Position numbers and translations under genes: made by a program. The notes beneath the pieces are model-generated. The model saw only the letters and a list, made by a program, of their open reading frames with translations, was not told the DNA's origin and searched no databases. Positions 1-9,140 of a stretch of 64,000 nt of DNA are shown here, one piece after another. Position 1 is the stretch's first letter. Each line of letters starts with the position of its first letter. Source of the stretch: Streptomyces sp. HUAS ZL42 (GTDB lineage Bacteria > Actinomycetota > Actinomycetes > Streptomycetales > Streptomycetaceae). Location of the stretch: the NCBI RefSeq assembly GCF_040782645.1, contig NZ_CP160403.1, forward strand, positions 4,030,001 through 4,094,000, written 5' to 3'.

Positions 1-407
1 CGACGGGCGCACGCGACAGCCTCCAGGGCGCCGGTGCCGCGACCGCCGGGGCACCCAACTCCCGTGCGGCGGCGGCCATCTCCTACGCCTACAGCAAGCT
101 CGGCAGCCCCTACGTCTGGGGCGCCACCGGCCCGGACGCCTTCGACTGCTCGGGCCTCGTACAGGCCGCGTACCGCTCCGCGGGCATCTCCCTGCCGCGC
201 ACGACCTACGCCCAGATCGACGCCGGCCGCCGCGTCTCCCAGTCCGAACTGCTCCCGGGCGACCTGGTGTTCTTCTACTCCGCCATCAGCCACGTCGGCA
301 TCTACATCGGCAACGGACAGATGATCCACGCCCCCAACCCGTCCGCTCCGGTACGGGTGGCGCCGATCGACGAGATGCCGTTCGCGGGGGCGACGCGGGT
401 GGTGTGA
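1..407 (+). CDS. NlpC/P60 family cell-wall hydrolase, C-terminal part
   Basis: The 5' end lies outside the window; the reading frame is open from base 3. The visible residues are the catalytic domain of a C40 peptidase, the family that cuts peptidoglycan stem peptides outside the cell. The nucleophile cysteine sits in DCSGL, the catalytic histidine in SHVGIYIG and the third polar residue in MIHAP, so the domain looks active. The upstream residues (AAISYAYSKLGSPYVWGATG) are the usual start of the domain. It ends 22 bases from the convergent response-regulator gene. The N-terminal part, probably a signal peptide and coiled coil, cannot be seen. Confidence 0.93.
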   Translation, partial: TGARDSLQGAGAATAGAPNSRAAAAISYAYSKLGSPYVWGATGPDAFDCSGLVQAAYRSAGISLPRTTYAQIDAGRRVSQSELLPGDLVFFYSAISHVGIYIGNGQMIHAPNPSAPVRVAPIDEMPFAGATRVV

Positions 408-428
408 GACGGCGACCGTCGCCTCGGG

Positions 429-1163
429 TCACACCAGCCGTCGTGCCGTCGCCCACCGTGTCAGCTCGTGCCGGTTCGACAGCTGGAGCTTCCTCAGGAC
501 CGCCGAGACATGGGACTCGACCGTCTTCACGGAGATGAAGAGCTGCTTGGCGATCTCCTTGTACGCGTACCCTCGCGCGATCAGCCGCAGCACCTCCCGC
601 TCGCGCTGAGTGAGGCGGTCGAGGTCCTCGTCGACGGGCGGCGCGTCCGTCGACGCGAAGGCGTCGAGGACGAAGCCGGCGAGACGCGGGGAGAAGACCG
701 CGTCGCCCTCCTGGACGCGGAAGACGGAGTCGACCAGATCGGTGCCGGTGATCGTCTTGGTGACGTAGCCGCGTGCGCCGCCGCGGATGACGCCGATCAC
801 GTCCTCCGCCGCGTCCGAGACGGACAGGGCGAGGAAGCGCACCGGCTGCTCGGCGTCGGCCATCAACGCCGCGCATCGGCGCAGGACTTCGACACCGCCG
901 CCGCCCGGGAGGTGGACGTCGAGAAGGACCACCTCGGGCCGGGTCGCGGTGATGACGGTGACGGCCTGGTCGACGTCCGCCGCCTCACCGACCACCTCGA
1001 CGCCTGTCTGCTCGGTCTGGCCGATCTCGGCCTGTACGCCCGTACGGAACATGCGGTGGTCGTCGACGAGGACCACGCGCACGTGCCGCCTGCCCGCGCC
1101 GCTCGCGGACTCGGCCGTCTCCGCCGCTCCCGCCGTTCCGTTCTCCTCGGTCGGGTCGCTCAT
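429..1163 (-). CDS. NarL/LuxR-type response regulator (LiaR-like)
   Basis: A 244-residue two-component regulator. The receiver domain occupies about residues 27-150, with the acidic pair D34/D35, phosphoacceptor D82 in LLDVHLPG and the conserved lysine in YVTK. A LuxR-type helix-turn-helix follows at about 175-240 (LTQREREVLRLIARGYAYKE). About 25 low-complexity residues precede the receiver. The ATG overlaps the stop of the histidine kinase by 4 bases, so the two are translationally coupled and form one system. With the divergent PspC gene the arrangement resembles LiaFSR/VraTSR cell-envelope stress systems; that functional link is inference. Confidence 0.9.
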   Translation of the reverse strand: MSDPTEENGTAGAAETAESASGAGRRHVRVVLVDDHRMFRTGVQAEIGQTEQTGVEVVGEAADVDQAVTVITATRPEVVLLDVHLPGGGGVEVLRRCAALMADAEQPVRFLALSVSDAAEDVIGVIRGGARGYVTKTITGTDLVDSVFRVQEGDAVFSPRLAGFVLDAFASTDAPPVDEDLDRLTQREREVLRLIARGYAYKEIAKQLFISVKTVESHVSAVLRKLQLSNRHELTRWATARRLV

Positions 1164-2455
1164 GACGTCTTCTCCGCCCTCTCCATCTCCAGCTCGACCT
1201 CCGTGCCGCCGCCCGGCACCGCCCGCAGCCGCGCCGTACCGCCGTTGCGCTCCATGCGGCCGATGATCGATTCTCTGACACCCATGCGGTCGGCGGGTAT
1301 CGAGTCGAGGTCGAAGCCGGGGCCGCGGTCCCGGACGGACACGAAGACCGTCCTCCCCTCGACCTCGGCGTAGACCTGCACGGCGCCGCCCTCGCCACCG
1401 TACTTGGCTGCGTTCACCATCGCCTCGCGTGCGGCCTGCATCTGTGCGCCGATTCTCTCGTCGAGCGGGCAGTCGCCGACGACGACCACCTCTATGGGAA
1501 CGCCGTGCTTGTCCTCGACCTCGGCGGCGTTGCGCCGTACCGCGTCGCCGAGGTTCGCCGGTTCGTCGGCCTCGTCCTTGCCGGTGCCCTCGGGCTTGTA
1601 CAGCCAGGTGCGCAGGTCGCGTTCCTGGGCCCGGGCGAGGCGGCGCACCTCGTTGGCGTTCTCCGCGTTGCGCTGTATCAGGGTCAGGGTGTGCAGCACC
1701 GAGTCGTGGACGTGGGCGGCGACCTCCGCACGCTCCTGGGCCCGGATGCGCATCAGGCGCTCCTCGGAGAGGTCCTGGGTCATACGGACCAGGTACGGCC
1801 CGGCGAGGAGTGTTATGCCGACGAGGACCGCGAGCGCCGCCTGCAGGACCGAGCCGAGGTGGGCGGCGGAGCCCTGCAGGACGAAGACGCCGGAGACGCC
1901 GGCGGTGACGAGCAGGACGCCCGCGCCGGCGCGCAGGAGCGTGAGCGTACGGCGTCTGCGGCCGACCTCGACCCAGCGGGCCCGGCGGGCGTTGTCCGCC
2001 TGGCGCCAGACGAGGGCGACGCCCGCGGCGACGAGGACCGCGGGCAGGAGATAGGCCTTGGCTCCGGCGCCCAGGTTCACACTGCCGACGAAGACCATGG
2101 CCACGACGACCATCAGCAGCAGCGCGACGATCTGGCCCTTGTCCGGACGGCGGGCGACGAGTCTGCGGCGACCGTCGGGCGAGGTCTCGGTGGTGACGAG
2201 GGACGGCGGCCGCTGGCCGCCTACGCCACCGACGCCGAGCGGGACGAAGAACCAGAACGCCGCGTACAGCAGTGCGCCGAGGCCGTCCGCCATGAACAGG
2301 CCGACGAAGACGAGCCGCACCCAGATCACAGGCAGCCCGAGATGCCCGGCGAGGCCCCGCGCCACTCCGCCCAGCCAGCGTCCGTCGCTGCTGCGGTAGA
2401 GCTTGCGCGGCGGCCGCGGTTCGGCGATGGGCGCTGCTGCGGCTGCTTCCGGCAT
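1160..2455 (-). CDS. PspC-domain sensor histidine kinase (LiaS-like)
   Basis: 431 residues from the chosen ATG. An N-terminal PspC domain (about 18-75, LYRSSDGRWLGGVARGLAGH) with membrane segments is followed by further hydrophobic segments near 108-128, 133-150, 175-195 and 205-223. The HisKA_3 H-box is ERAEVAAHVHDSVLH with phosphoacceptor H250. The C-terminal HATPase domain keeps the N box (EAMVNAAKY) and DRGPGFDL. The frame stays open upstream to 2545 (GTG), but that start would sit within the inverted repeat at 2510-2569, so the start just before the PspC homology is preferred. No strong ribosome site decides this. It should phosphorylate the downstream coupled regulator. Confidence 0.85.
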   Translation of the reverse strand: MPEAAAAAPIAEPRPPRKLYRSSDGRWLGGVARGLAGHLGLPVIWVRLVFVGLFMADGLGALLYAAFWFFVPLGVGGVGGQRPPSLVTTETSPDGRRRLVARRPDKGQIVALLLMVVVAMVFVGSVNLGAGAKAYLLPAVLVAAGVALVWRQADNARRARWVEVGRRRRTLTLLRAGAGVLLVTAGVSGVFVLQGSAAHLGSVLQAALAVLVGITLLAGPYLVRMTQDLSEERLMRIRAQERAEVAAHVHDSVLHTLTLIQRNAENANEVRRLARAQERDLRTWLYKPEGTGKDEADEPANLGDAVRRNAAEVEDKHGVPIEVVVVGDCPLDERIGAQMQAAREAMVNAAKYGGEGGAVQVYAEVEGRTVFVSVRDRGPGFDLDSIPADRMGVRESIIGRMERNGGTARLRAVPGGGTEVELEMERAEKTS

Positions 2456-2509
2456 GCCATCGATGGTCACACGGTCGGCGGACCCGGGCATCAGGGTTGG
2501 CCCCGGAGA

Positions 2510-2569
2510 CTCCCCTGATCTTCGAAGGGCGTGCGTGTCGAACACGTCCCCCGCGGCGGATCAGGGGAG
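2510..2569. promoter_or_regulatory. Inverted repeat in the divergent PspC promoter region
   Basis: An exact 11-base inverted repeat, CTCCCCTGATC at 2510-2520 and GATCAGGGGAG at 2559-2569, lies between the histidine-kinase gene and the divergent PspC gene. A smaller inverted repeat, CGTGTCGAACACG, is nested between the arms, and further ATCAGGG half-copies occur at about 2490 and 2572. The position suits an operator for the response regulator encoded alongside. Binding is inference; the repeat is seen directly. Confidence 0.55.
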
Positions 2570-2634
2570 ATATCAGGGTCCGGCCAGGGTTGTTCCGACT
2601 GCCGCGGCGGCGGCGCGCCCGTCACCATGGACGC

Positions 2635-4158
2635 ATGACGGATCACCAGCACGCCGCAGACGCCGTGCCCGGCGAGGGCACGACGTCCGATGCGCCGACC
2701 CCCGGGGCCGCGGGCAAGGAACCGCGCGCGCACGAGGGTGCGGCGCGGGTGAGCGGGGAAGCGGCGACGGCTGGGGCCGGGGGCACCACCGAAGCGCCGG
2801 ATTCGGAAGCGGCGTCCGAGGCACCCCCCGGCCCCGAAGGCTCCGCCTCGGCCGAACCCAGACCCGAAGACTCCGTGGCCATCGACCCCCTCCGCCGGTT
2901 CCGGCGGAACCGGGAGTACAAGATGCTCGCCGGGGTGTGTGCGGGGCTGGGGCGGCAGTGCGACATGGACCCGGTGATCTTCCGGATCACGCTCGCCGTG
3001 CTCTCCGCGACCGGCGGGATCGGCCTCATCTTCTACGGCTTCGCCTGGCTCCTCGTGCCGTACGAGGACGAGGACGAGAACGAGTTGCGCAAGCTGTTCA
3101 CCGGCCGGGTGGACGGGCAGGCGCTGGCGGCCGTGCTGTTCGCGCTGGTGGGGTGCGGGGTCTTCCTGACGATGCTGAGCAACGGCGGGGTACTGGCCTT
3201 CGCCGTCGTCCTCTCCCTCCTCCTGGCCGGCGCCGGGTACTGGTCGCAGCGGCGCGGCGCACCCGACCCCGATCCGCTGGCCGCGCAGGCCGTGGCCGAC
3301 GCCCCGCCGGAGGCCCAGGCACCCCCGGTCCCCACGGCCTACCCCTCCTGGTGGCGCGAGCCGATCGTCAAGGACGGCACACATGTCGGGGGCACGGGCT
3401 ACCTGTGGGGGCCCCGGGACTCCCGCGACCGCGACATCGCGGCGGCCGTCAACATCAGCCTGGGCACCCAGACGAACGGCCGCGAGGACATACGCACCCC
3501 CTATGTCCGGCCGCCCAAGCCGCGCGGCCCTCGCCGGATCGGCGGCTGGGTGTTCCTGCTCGCCCTGCTCGCGGGCTGCCTCGGCACCGGCCTGACCTGG
3601 GAGGAGCACCCGCTCGGCACCAGCCTGCAGACAGGTCTGGCCTGCGCACTCGCCGTCTTCGGCGTGGGCATCGCGGCCAGTGCCTTCCTGGGGAGAACGG
3701 GCGCGGGCTCGGTGTTCCTGGCGGTCGTCACGGCGGGCCTGCTGGCCGGCGCGGCCGCGCTGCCCAAGGACATCGGCACGGACTGGATACGCACGACCTG
3801 GCAGCCCACCGCGGTGGCGGCCGTGCAGCAGAAGTACGACCTCGGCACCGGCGAGGGCACCCTGGACCTCTCCCGGCTGCGGATGGCCAAGGGGCAGACG
3901 CTGTCCACCGAGGCCGAGGTGGGCGTGGGCCGGCTGCGGGTGATCGTGCCGCGGGACGTGACCGTGAAGTTGAGCATCGACGTGGGGCTGGGCGACATCC
4001 AGCTGCCGGGCGACGACGAGAAGGACGTGGATGTGGAGCCGGGCAAGTACAAGGAGGTGACCCTGCCGTCGGCCTCGGGCGCCAAGGACGCGGGCACGCT
4101 GAACCTCGAGCTGAAGGTCGGCATGGGACAGGCGGAGGTGAGCCGTGCTGCGTCATGA
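2635..4158 (+). CDS. PspC-domain membrane protein with LiaF-like C-terminus
   Basis: 507 residues. After about 80 acidic, proline/alanine-rich residues comes a PspC domain (RRFRRNREYKMLAGVCAGLG) with its paired membrane helices, then more membrane segments, and a C-terminal beta-rich region (LSRLRMAKGQTLSTEAEVGVG) of the type found in LiaF/DUF4097 proteins. Such proteins sit in the membrane and restrain or sense through the neighbouring histidine kinase. The ATG at 2635 is chosen because residues upstream in frame do not resemble the family and lie over the regulatory repeat. It overlaps the next small gene by 14 bases. Confidence 0.87.
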   Translation: MTDHQHAADAVPGEGTTSDAPTPGAAGKEPRAHEGAARVSGEAATAGAGGTTEAPDSEAASEAPPGPEGSASAEPRPEDSVAIDPLRRFRRNREYKMLAGVCAGLGRQCDMDPVIFRITLAVLSATGGIGLIFYGFAWLLVPYEDEDENELRKLFTGRVDGQALAAVLFALVGCGVFLTMLSNGGVLAFAVVLSLLLAGAGYWSQRRGAPDPDPLAAQAVADAPPEAQAPPVPTAYPSWWREPIVKDGTHVGGTGYLWGPRDSRDRDIAAAVNISLGTQTNGREDIRTPYVRPPKPRGPRRIGGWVFLLALLAGCLGTGLTWEEHPLGTSLQTGLACALAVFGVGIAASAFLGRTGAGSVFLAVVTAGLLAGAAALPKDIGTDWIRTTWQPTAVAAVQQKYDLGTGEGTLDLSRLRMAKGQTLSTEAEVGVGRLRVIVPRDVTVKLSIDVGLGDIQLPGDDEKDVDVEPGKYKEVTLPSASGAKDAGTLNLELKVGMGQAEVSRAAS

Positions 4159-4390
4159 GTTCCAGCCCGGCAGGCTCGTCGCCGGGGCCTTCCTCACCCT
4201 CGCCGGCGTCATCTACGCAGGGGACGCGGGCGGCGCCTGGGAAACCCCGTGGTTCGTGGTGATCCCGGTCGTCATGGCCGGGCTCTTCCTGGCGGGAGCC
4301 GTGGGCGCGGTGGCCGGGGGCATACGCAGGCGTCGGCGGTCGCGGAGCCGTTCCCACACCGCCGACGCCCAGCCGAACACCCTGGGCTGA
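4145..4390 (+). CDS. Small two-helix membrane protein
   Basis: 81 residues from a GTG that overlaps the preceding PspC gene by 14 bases and has a strong ribosome site (GGAGG six bases upstream). Two hydrophobic segments lie at about 9-26 (LVAGAFLTLAGVIYAGDA) and 35-60, followed by an Arg/Ser-rich cytoplasmic tail. I recognise no family. The overlap and ribosome site show that it is made together with the PspC protein, so it is probably an accessory membrane component of the same envelope-sensing unit; this is inference. Confidence 0.8.
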   Translation: MLRHEFQPGRLVAGAFLTLAGVIYAGDAGGAWETPWFVVIPVVMAGLFLAGAVGAVAGGIRRRRRSRSRSHTADAQPNTLG

Positions 4391-4399
4391 CTGCCCGTT

Positions 4400-4924
4400 C
4401 TACCGATAACCCCCTGCCCCGCGCCGCTTCCGCAACGCCGCGTCCAGGGACAGGATCGGTGCGCCCGCGAGGACGAGGGGGAGCCAGGCCATGAGGTAGG
4501 CGAGGTCGTTGCCGTAGTAGTACGGGTCGGACGCCCAGCTCACGGTGAGCCACAGGCTGAGGGAGATCAGCGCGCCGCCGAGCGCGGCGATGCGGGCGAG
4601 CAGGCCGACGAGGGTGCCGATGCCGACGGCGACTTCGCCGATGGCGATGGCGTAGCCGAAGCCGACCGGGTTTTTGAGGGCCAGGTCGACCAGGGCCGGG
4701 ATGGCCGAGGAGTCCCGCACGGCACGCATCGTCTCGCCGATCGAGCCGGCGCCGGACGACTTGAGGAAGGCGCCGTCGGTGAGCTTGTCGAGGCCGGCGT
4801 AGATGAAGGTGACGCCCAGGAAGACGCGGAGTGGAAGGAGGGCGTAACGGGTGGCGTTGTCGCGCCAGCTCCGGCCGCCGTCGAGATAGGGGGTGTGCGT
4901 GTCCGTACGCATGCCGTGAGTCAT
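4400..4924 (-). CDS. DoxX family membrane protein
   Basis: 174 residues with four hydrophobic helices typical of DoxX: LPLRVFLGVTFIYAGLDKLT near residue 30, FGYAIAIGEVAVGIGTLVGL, AALGGALISLSLWLTVSW and LAYLMAWLPLVLAG. The family is linked to small-molecule oxidation or thiol/redox stress at the membrane, but the exact role is not settled. The ATG at 4924 has GGAAG upstream; a second ATG four codons later is possible. It is convergent with the small membrane-protein gene and its stop is 9 bases from that gene's end. Confidence 0.85.
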   Translation of the reverse strand: MTHGMRTDTHTPYLDGGRSWRDNATRYALLPLRVFLGVTFIYAGLDKLTDGAFLKSSGAGSIGETMRAVRDSSAIPALVDLALKNPVGFGYAIAIGEVAVGIGTLVGLLARIAALGGALISLSLWLTVSWASDPYYYGNDLAYLMAWLPLVLAGAPILSLDAALRKRRGAGGYR

Positions 4925-5071
4925 GGCTTCCAGCCGCCTCTCGCCGCCGTGACGTGACCCCTCACAAGACCATACGTACGAAAGGAGGGCTCCGCTCAAT
5001 ACGTTGGTCCACAAATGCCCCGGCAAACCCCGAGAGCGCCCGGACGGGTACATCCCCGCGGAGGAACTTCC

Positions 5072-6349
5072 TCAGTCCGTCACGTCGATCGCGTACCGGT
5101 TGGTCTCCGCGCCCGCCGCCGTGATCACCTGTACCTCCACCCGCCCGGGCTCCACGTCCGCCGGCACCGGCACCGTCAGCACGGCGTCCGTCGGGTTGCT
5201 GAAGCCGCCCGTCACCGGAACCAGCGGCACGTGCACGTTCACCGCGCCGATGCGGACCACCATCCGCGTCAGCCGGTCGGCGCTCTGGGCACCCAGTGGG
5301 ACGAATCCGGCCCCGCGGATCTCGATGTCGTCGCCCGTGCGGACCGGCGCGTCGAGGTCACCGGCCTCGCGGGCGCGGACCACGGAGAGGATCACGGGGC
5401 GGCCGCCCTCGGCGTACTTTCCGGCCAGGTAGGTGGCCGCGGACACGAGGACGACCACCGCGAGTCCCCAGGGCAGGTCGGGCAGCTGGTCGGGGCGGCG
5501 GGCCAGCCGCACCGCCGCGAACGCCAGGGCGACGGCGCTGATCACGACGTACTGGATGTCGGCGAAGGTGCCACGGCCGGAGTCGTCCGTGAGCAGGTCG
5601 GCGGCCCTGGGCCGGTACGCCCGTACCTTCTGCAGCCGCTGCCCCAGCACGCGCAGCCCGACCACGCGCCGCACCAGTACGGCGATGCCGCACACCACCG
5701 CGAGCACGGTCACGGCACCGGCGCCGCGGGCGAGTTCGAGGCCCGAGATCAGCGCGTCGCGCTCACCGTGCTCGGAGGCGACCGCCAGTTGGCCGACCAG
5801 CACGAGCACGGCGTACGCCACGAACAGCACCCAGGCCGCGGCGACCGCACGGGACGTGGACAGGCGGTTGTCCTCGCCGATGACGGGGGCGAGTGCGCCG
5901 CCGCGGGCCCGGTGGAACCAGGACGCCGCCGTCAGCGCGCCGCCCACCAGCAGCGCGGCCAGCAGCCCGGCGGTGCGCGCGGCGCTCCATCCCGCGCCGA
6001 TGGCCGTCAGTGACTGGACCAGCAGCAGGGCGACGACCGACGCCCCCACCACGATCGCCGTTCGGCCCCACAGCCGGGCCAGCCAGGCCTCGCCCTCGGC
6101 GCGGCCGCGTTCGGCGACGAGTTCCGCGGACTGGGTCAGCTCCTCCGACACCCACTGGCGGGAGGCGGAGGCCGAGTGGGCCACGGCGGCGGGCAGGCCC
6201 TGGCCGGCCGCGAACTCGTCCCGCTTCAGCAGAAATTCGGCCACCGCCCGCCGGTGGCCCTCACGTGCCCCGTGCGGGCAGTCCCCGCAGGTGCAGCCGC
6301 CCCCGTACGCGCCCGCTTCCGCACCTTGTCTCGCCTCCTGCACCGCCAC
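5072..6349 (-). CDS. Multi-pass membrane protein with C-terminal IPT/TIG-like domain
   Basis: About 425 residues from the chosen GTG. An N-terminal cytosolic part contains CTCGDCPHG, a possible metal-binding CxCxxC, followed by a helical stretch. Several hydrophobic segments follow (AIVVGASVVALLLVQSLTAI, TAGLLAALLVGGALTAASW and others). The C-terminus carries GDDIEIRGAGFVP, the signature of an IPT/TIG immunoglobulin-like fold, and ends NRYAIDVTD. The frame is open up to 6679 but would then run across the divergent DUF4429 gene, so an internal GTG (6349 or 6343) is preferred. Function unknown; the start is uncertain by tens of codons. Confidence 0.75.
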   Translation of the reverse strand: MAVQEARQGAEAGAYGGGCTCGDCPHGAREGHRRAVAEFLLKRDEFAAGQGLPAAVAHSASASRQWVSEELTQSAELVAERGRAEGEAWLARLWGRTAIVVGASVVALLLVQSLTAIGAGWSAARTAGLLAALLVGGALTAASWFHRARGGALAPVIGEDNRLSTSRAVAAAWVLFVAYAVLVLVGQLAVASEHGERDALISGLELARGAGAVTVLAVVCGIAVLVRRVVGLRVLGQRLQKVRAYRPRAADLLTDDSGRGTFADIQYVVISAVALAFAAVRLARRPDQLPDLPWGLAVVVLVSAATYLAGKYAEGGRPVILSVVRAREAGDLDAPVRTGDDIEIRGAGFVPLGAQSADRLTRMVVRIGAVNVHVPLVPVTGGFSNPTDAVLTVPVPADVEPGRVEVQVITAAGAETNRYAIDVTD

Positions 6350-6536
6350 GCCCGACGCCCGCCTTCCCCGCGCAACCGACGATCGGCGGCCGCTGCTGCC
6401 GGGGGCGCGACCGCCGGACAACTCCCCCGCGATGACAGCGAATTGTGCCCTACCCGACCCGGCCGGTGTCCGGCAGGTGTGGTCAGCGCGGGTGAGGGCG
6501 CCGACGGCGTGTTGACCCGGCTGCGAGAATTTCCGT

Positions 6537-7421
6537 ATGGCCGAGATCATCCAGCGTGACGGGACCTGGGCCTTCGACGGCACAACGGTCAGAATCACGC
6601 CGGGACTCCACCGCTCCGTACCTCTGTTCCGGCAGACGTACGGGGAGATCACCGTGCCGCTCGAGGCCGTCGCCGGCATCGTCTACGAGCCCGAACGCAA
6701 GCGCGGACGGCTGCGCATCCGGCTGCGCGAGGGCGCCGACCCGCTGTTGCAGGCGACCGGCGGGCGGCTGCCGGACGCGGCCGATCCGTACCGGCTGACG
6801 GTGGACATGGACCGTTCGGGGGTCGCCGAGTACGTGGCCGAGGAGATCCGCCGTGCGCTGCTGCTCGACCAGATCCCCAAGGAGCCGACGAAGGCCTACC
6901 TCCTGCCCGGCCCGCCGGTCCCGGTCTCCGTGCGTTCCTCCGACGGCACGGTGTCCTTCGACGGCACCCAGGTCCGCATCGACTGGGCCGACACCTCGGA
7001 CCGGGTCAAGCGGGCGACAGGCCCGCGGATCATCCATGTCGGTGATCTCGTGGAGGTGGAGTGGCTGCCCAACTCCGGCTACGAGGACGGCTTCCTGCGC
7101 TTCGTGACCCGCGAGACGGTGTTCTCCAAAGTGCCGCCCGAGAAGGACCCGTACGCCCTGGACCTGTGGGGCAGCGCCCGCCGCGACCTGCTCACCGCGC
7201 TCGTCGCCACCGCCGTCACCGCCCGCCTGCCGCACCCGTCGGCCCGGACCGGCGACGAGTACGCCGACCGGCCCCGGCTCGCGGCGGCCGTACCTCCCCC
7301 GGCCGACCATCACGACGTGCTGCTGCGGCGTCTGCGCGAGTTGGGCGAGCTGCACCGGGACGGGGTGCTCACGGACGAGGAGTTCGCGATGACCAAGGCG
7401 GTGGTGCTCCGGGGGTTCTGA
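6537..7421 (+). CDS. DUF4429 domain protein with C-terminal SHOCT
   Basis: 294 residues with two tandem DUF4429 repeats, recognisable from the duplicated GTWAFDGTTVRI (about 9-20) and GTVSFDGTQVRI (about 137-148). The C-terminal 35 residues (LRELGELHRDGVLTDEEFAM) form a SHOCT motif, a short oligomerisation element. No signal peptide or membrane segment is seen, so it is probably cytosolic. The molecular role of the family is not established. Its stop lies 9 bases from the convergent aldolase-family gene. Confidence 0.88.
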   Translation: MAEIIQRDGTWAFDGTTVRITPGLHRSVPLFRQTYGEITVPLEAVAGIVYEPERKRGRLRIRLREGADPLLQATGGRLPDAADPYRLTVDMDRSGVAEYVAEEIRRALLLDQIPKEPTKAYLLPGPPVPVSVRSSDGTVSFDGTQVRIDWADTSDRVKRATGPRIIHVGDLVEVEWLPNSGYEDGFLRFVTRETVFSKVPPEKDPYALDLWGSARRDLLTALVATAVTARLPHPSARTGDEYADRPRLAAAVPPPADHHDVLLRRLRELGELHRDGVLTDEEFAMTKAVVLRGF

Positions 7422-7430
7422 ACCCGGAGG

Positions 7431-8240
7431 TCAGGACAGCAGATCCGGCTCGCTGCGGCTGATGTCCTGCCACAGCGGCTGGTAGTTGATCCACGCGACC
7501 AGGTCGCCGCCGAGCTGCTCGCGGGTCGCCACCGCCGGCTTGTGGTCGATGAGGACGGGCCGGCCTGCGGCCTTCGCCGTCAGCTGCACCTGGCTGGAGC
7601 GTTCCATCGACAGGAACCACCAGGCCGCCGCGTCCACCGAGTCCCCCACCGTCAGCAGCCCGTGGTTGCGCAGCACGAGCGCCTTGCGCGAGCCGAGCGC
7701 CTCCGCGATGCGCCGGCCCTCCTCGGCGTCGACGGCGACACCGGTGTAGGCGGAGTACAGGGCGTGGTCCTCGTAGAACGCGCAGCTCTCCTGCGTGATC
7801 GGGTCCAGCAGTTCGCCGAGCGCCGCGAGCGCCCGCCCGTGCACGGAGTGGCAGTGGGCGACGGCGACGACGTCCGGTCGGGCGGCGTGGACCTGGGAGT
7901 GCACGGTGAAGGCGGCCTGGTTCACGTGGTAGCGGCCCTCGATCACCTGCCCGTCCGAGTTGGCCAGCACGAGGTCGCTCACGGTCACGTGCTTGAACGG
8001 CATCCCGAACGGATTGACCCAGAAGCAGTCGGTGAACTCGGGGTCGCGTGCGGTGATGTGCCCCGAGACGCCGTCCTCGAAGCCGAGCCGCCCGAAGATC
8101 CGCAGGGCTCCGGCCAGCCGTTCCTTGCGATGCCGCCGCTCGTCGTCGAGCGAGTCGTGCATCGGCGGCATGGCGAACTGCAGCCGGTCGGTGGGCAGGG
8201 GCAGCGGCCGCGTGGGTCCGGCTCCGGGCGTCCCGTGCAT
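7431..8240 (-). CDS. Class II aldolase/adducin family protein
   Basis: 269 residues. The fold is shown by GVSGHITARDP near the N-terminal third, the zinc-binding HxH in VVAVAHCHSVHGRALA and the later histidine in VLRNHGLLTVG. The family includes fuculose-phosphate-type aldolases, ribulose-phosphate epimerases and many uncharacterised members; the substrate cannot be assigned. ATG 8240 is chosen because GGAGG lies five bases upstream, inside the longer frame that starts with GTG at 8255. No operon partner is adjacent. Confidence 0.87.
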   Translation of the reverse strand: MHGTPGAGPTRPLPLPTDRLQFAMPPMHDSLDDERRHRKERLAGALRIFGRLGFEDGVSGHITARDPEFTDCFWVNPFGMPFKHVTVSDLVLANSDGQVIEGRYHVNQAAFTVHSQVHAARPDVVAVAHCHSVHGRALAALGELLDPITQESCAFYEDHALYSAYTGVAVDAEEGRRIAEALGSRKALVLRNHGLLTVGDSVDAAAWWFLSMERSSQVQLTAKAAGRPVLIDHKPAVATREQLGGDLVAWINYQPLWQDISRSEPDLLS

Positions 8241-8445
8241 GTGTCCCTCCAGCACTGGGTTGCGTTACGGGGCGGAAGTTACCGTCGGTCAGCCCAAAAG
8301 GGCAGAGCAGTTTGCCGAGCTGTTTTGTGAAGATGGCGCACGCAACCATTCCGGGGGCTCGCGGGTCTGCCACGCGGAACCAGATGTTCCTCGTCAGTTT
8401 TCAGCCATCGCGTCACCGTGCCACCGCCACCCACCGGAGCCCGCC

Positions 8446-9069
8446 TTGAGCCCCATCAACCGCCACCTCAAGCCCCTCATGCGGCAGATCGCGACCCGGG
8501 ACGTGATCGAAATCATCGGCCCCGGCGATCTGGAGACAGCCGGCGCGCTCGCGTACATCGCCGAGTGCTACGGCTTCCGGTACGCGGGCGTCCGCCGGGT
8601 CGGCCAGTACAAGGTCCTGCACATCCAGCTGATCCGCGACACCAGCACGGCGGCCCAGCAGCGTGCGGCGGCCAACCTGGCCGCGTTCCCGGACCCGGGC
8701 AAGGGCCGACCGGTGCCGGGGATGTACCTGGGCTCGCTGACGCCCGTGCCGGAAACACAGGCGGAGGTCGACCTGCTCACCACGCTCATCCGCTACGATC
8801 TCGTCCTCGCCGTCGGCAACCGCAAGCAGTTGCTCACCATCACCTGGGGCTCCGCGGCGCTGTTCCTGCTGATGGCCCCGCTGACCGGCCAGTACGCCAT
8901 ACTGCTCCCGCTCGCCGTCCTGCTCCCGGCGTTCCTGCTGGTCGCGCTGCGCGTCAACGCGGCCAAGCGAGCGAAGCTGGCACAGCGACTCACGGCCGCC
9001 GGCTGCACTCCGGTCCAGGACGAGGCCGGCCGGGAGAGGTACGTACGCCCGGTGCCGGATGCGGCCTGA
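8446..9069 (+). CDS. Conserved hypothetical membrane protein
   Basis: 207 residues from a TTG start with CGGAG upstream; ATG 8479 is an alternative. The N-terminal half is soluble and mixed alpha/beta (RDVIEIIGPGDLETAGALAY). Two adjacent hydrophobic helices, LTITWGSAALFLLMAPLTG and AILLPLAVLLPAFLLVALRV, come near residues 128-170, followed by a basic tail. I do not recognise a family. Codon use is fully Streptomyces-like and the frame is far longer than chance in its conserved part. The 205-base stretch upstream carries no other gene. Confidence 0.75.
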   Translation: MSPINRHLKPLMRQIATRDVIEIIGPGDLETAGALAYIAECYGFRYAGVRRVGQYKVLHIQLIRDTSTAAQQRAAANLAAFPDPGKGRPVPGMYLGSLTPVPETQAEVDLLTTLIRYDLVLAVGNRKQLLTITWGSAALFLLMAPLTGQYAILLPLAVLLPAFLLVALRVNAAKRAKLAQRLTAAGCTPVQDEAGRERYVRPVPDAA

Positions 9070-9140
9070 CGCCTGACCCGTCCTCGAAGCCGTACGGATA
9101 CCCGACAGCTGATGTCGGGTATCGGCGCCACACTCGCCGT

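Noticed and set aside
6512..6536. TTGACC as -35 box for the DUF4429 gene
   Set aside because: A -10 box at correct spacing would overlap the ATG, and no good hexamer is present.
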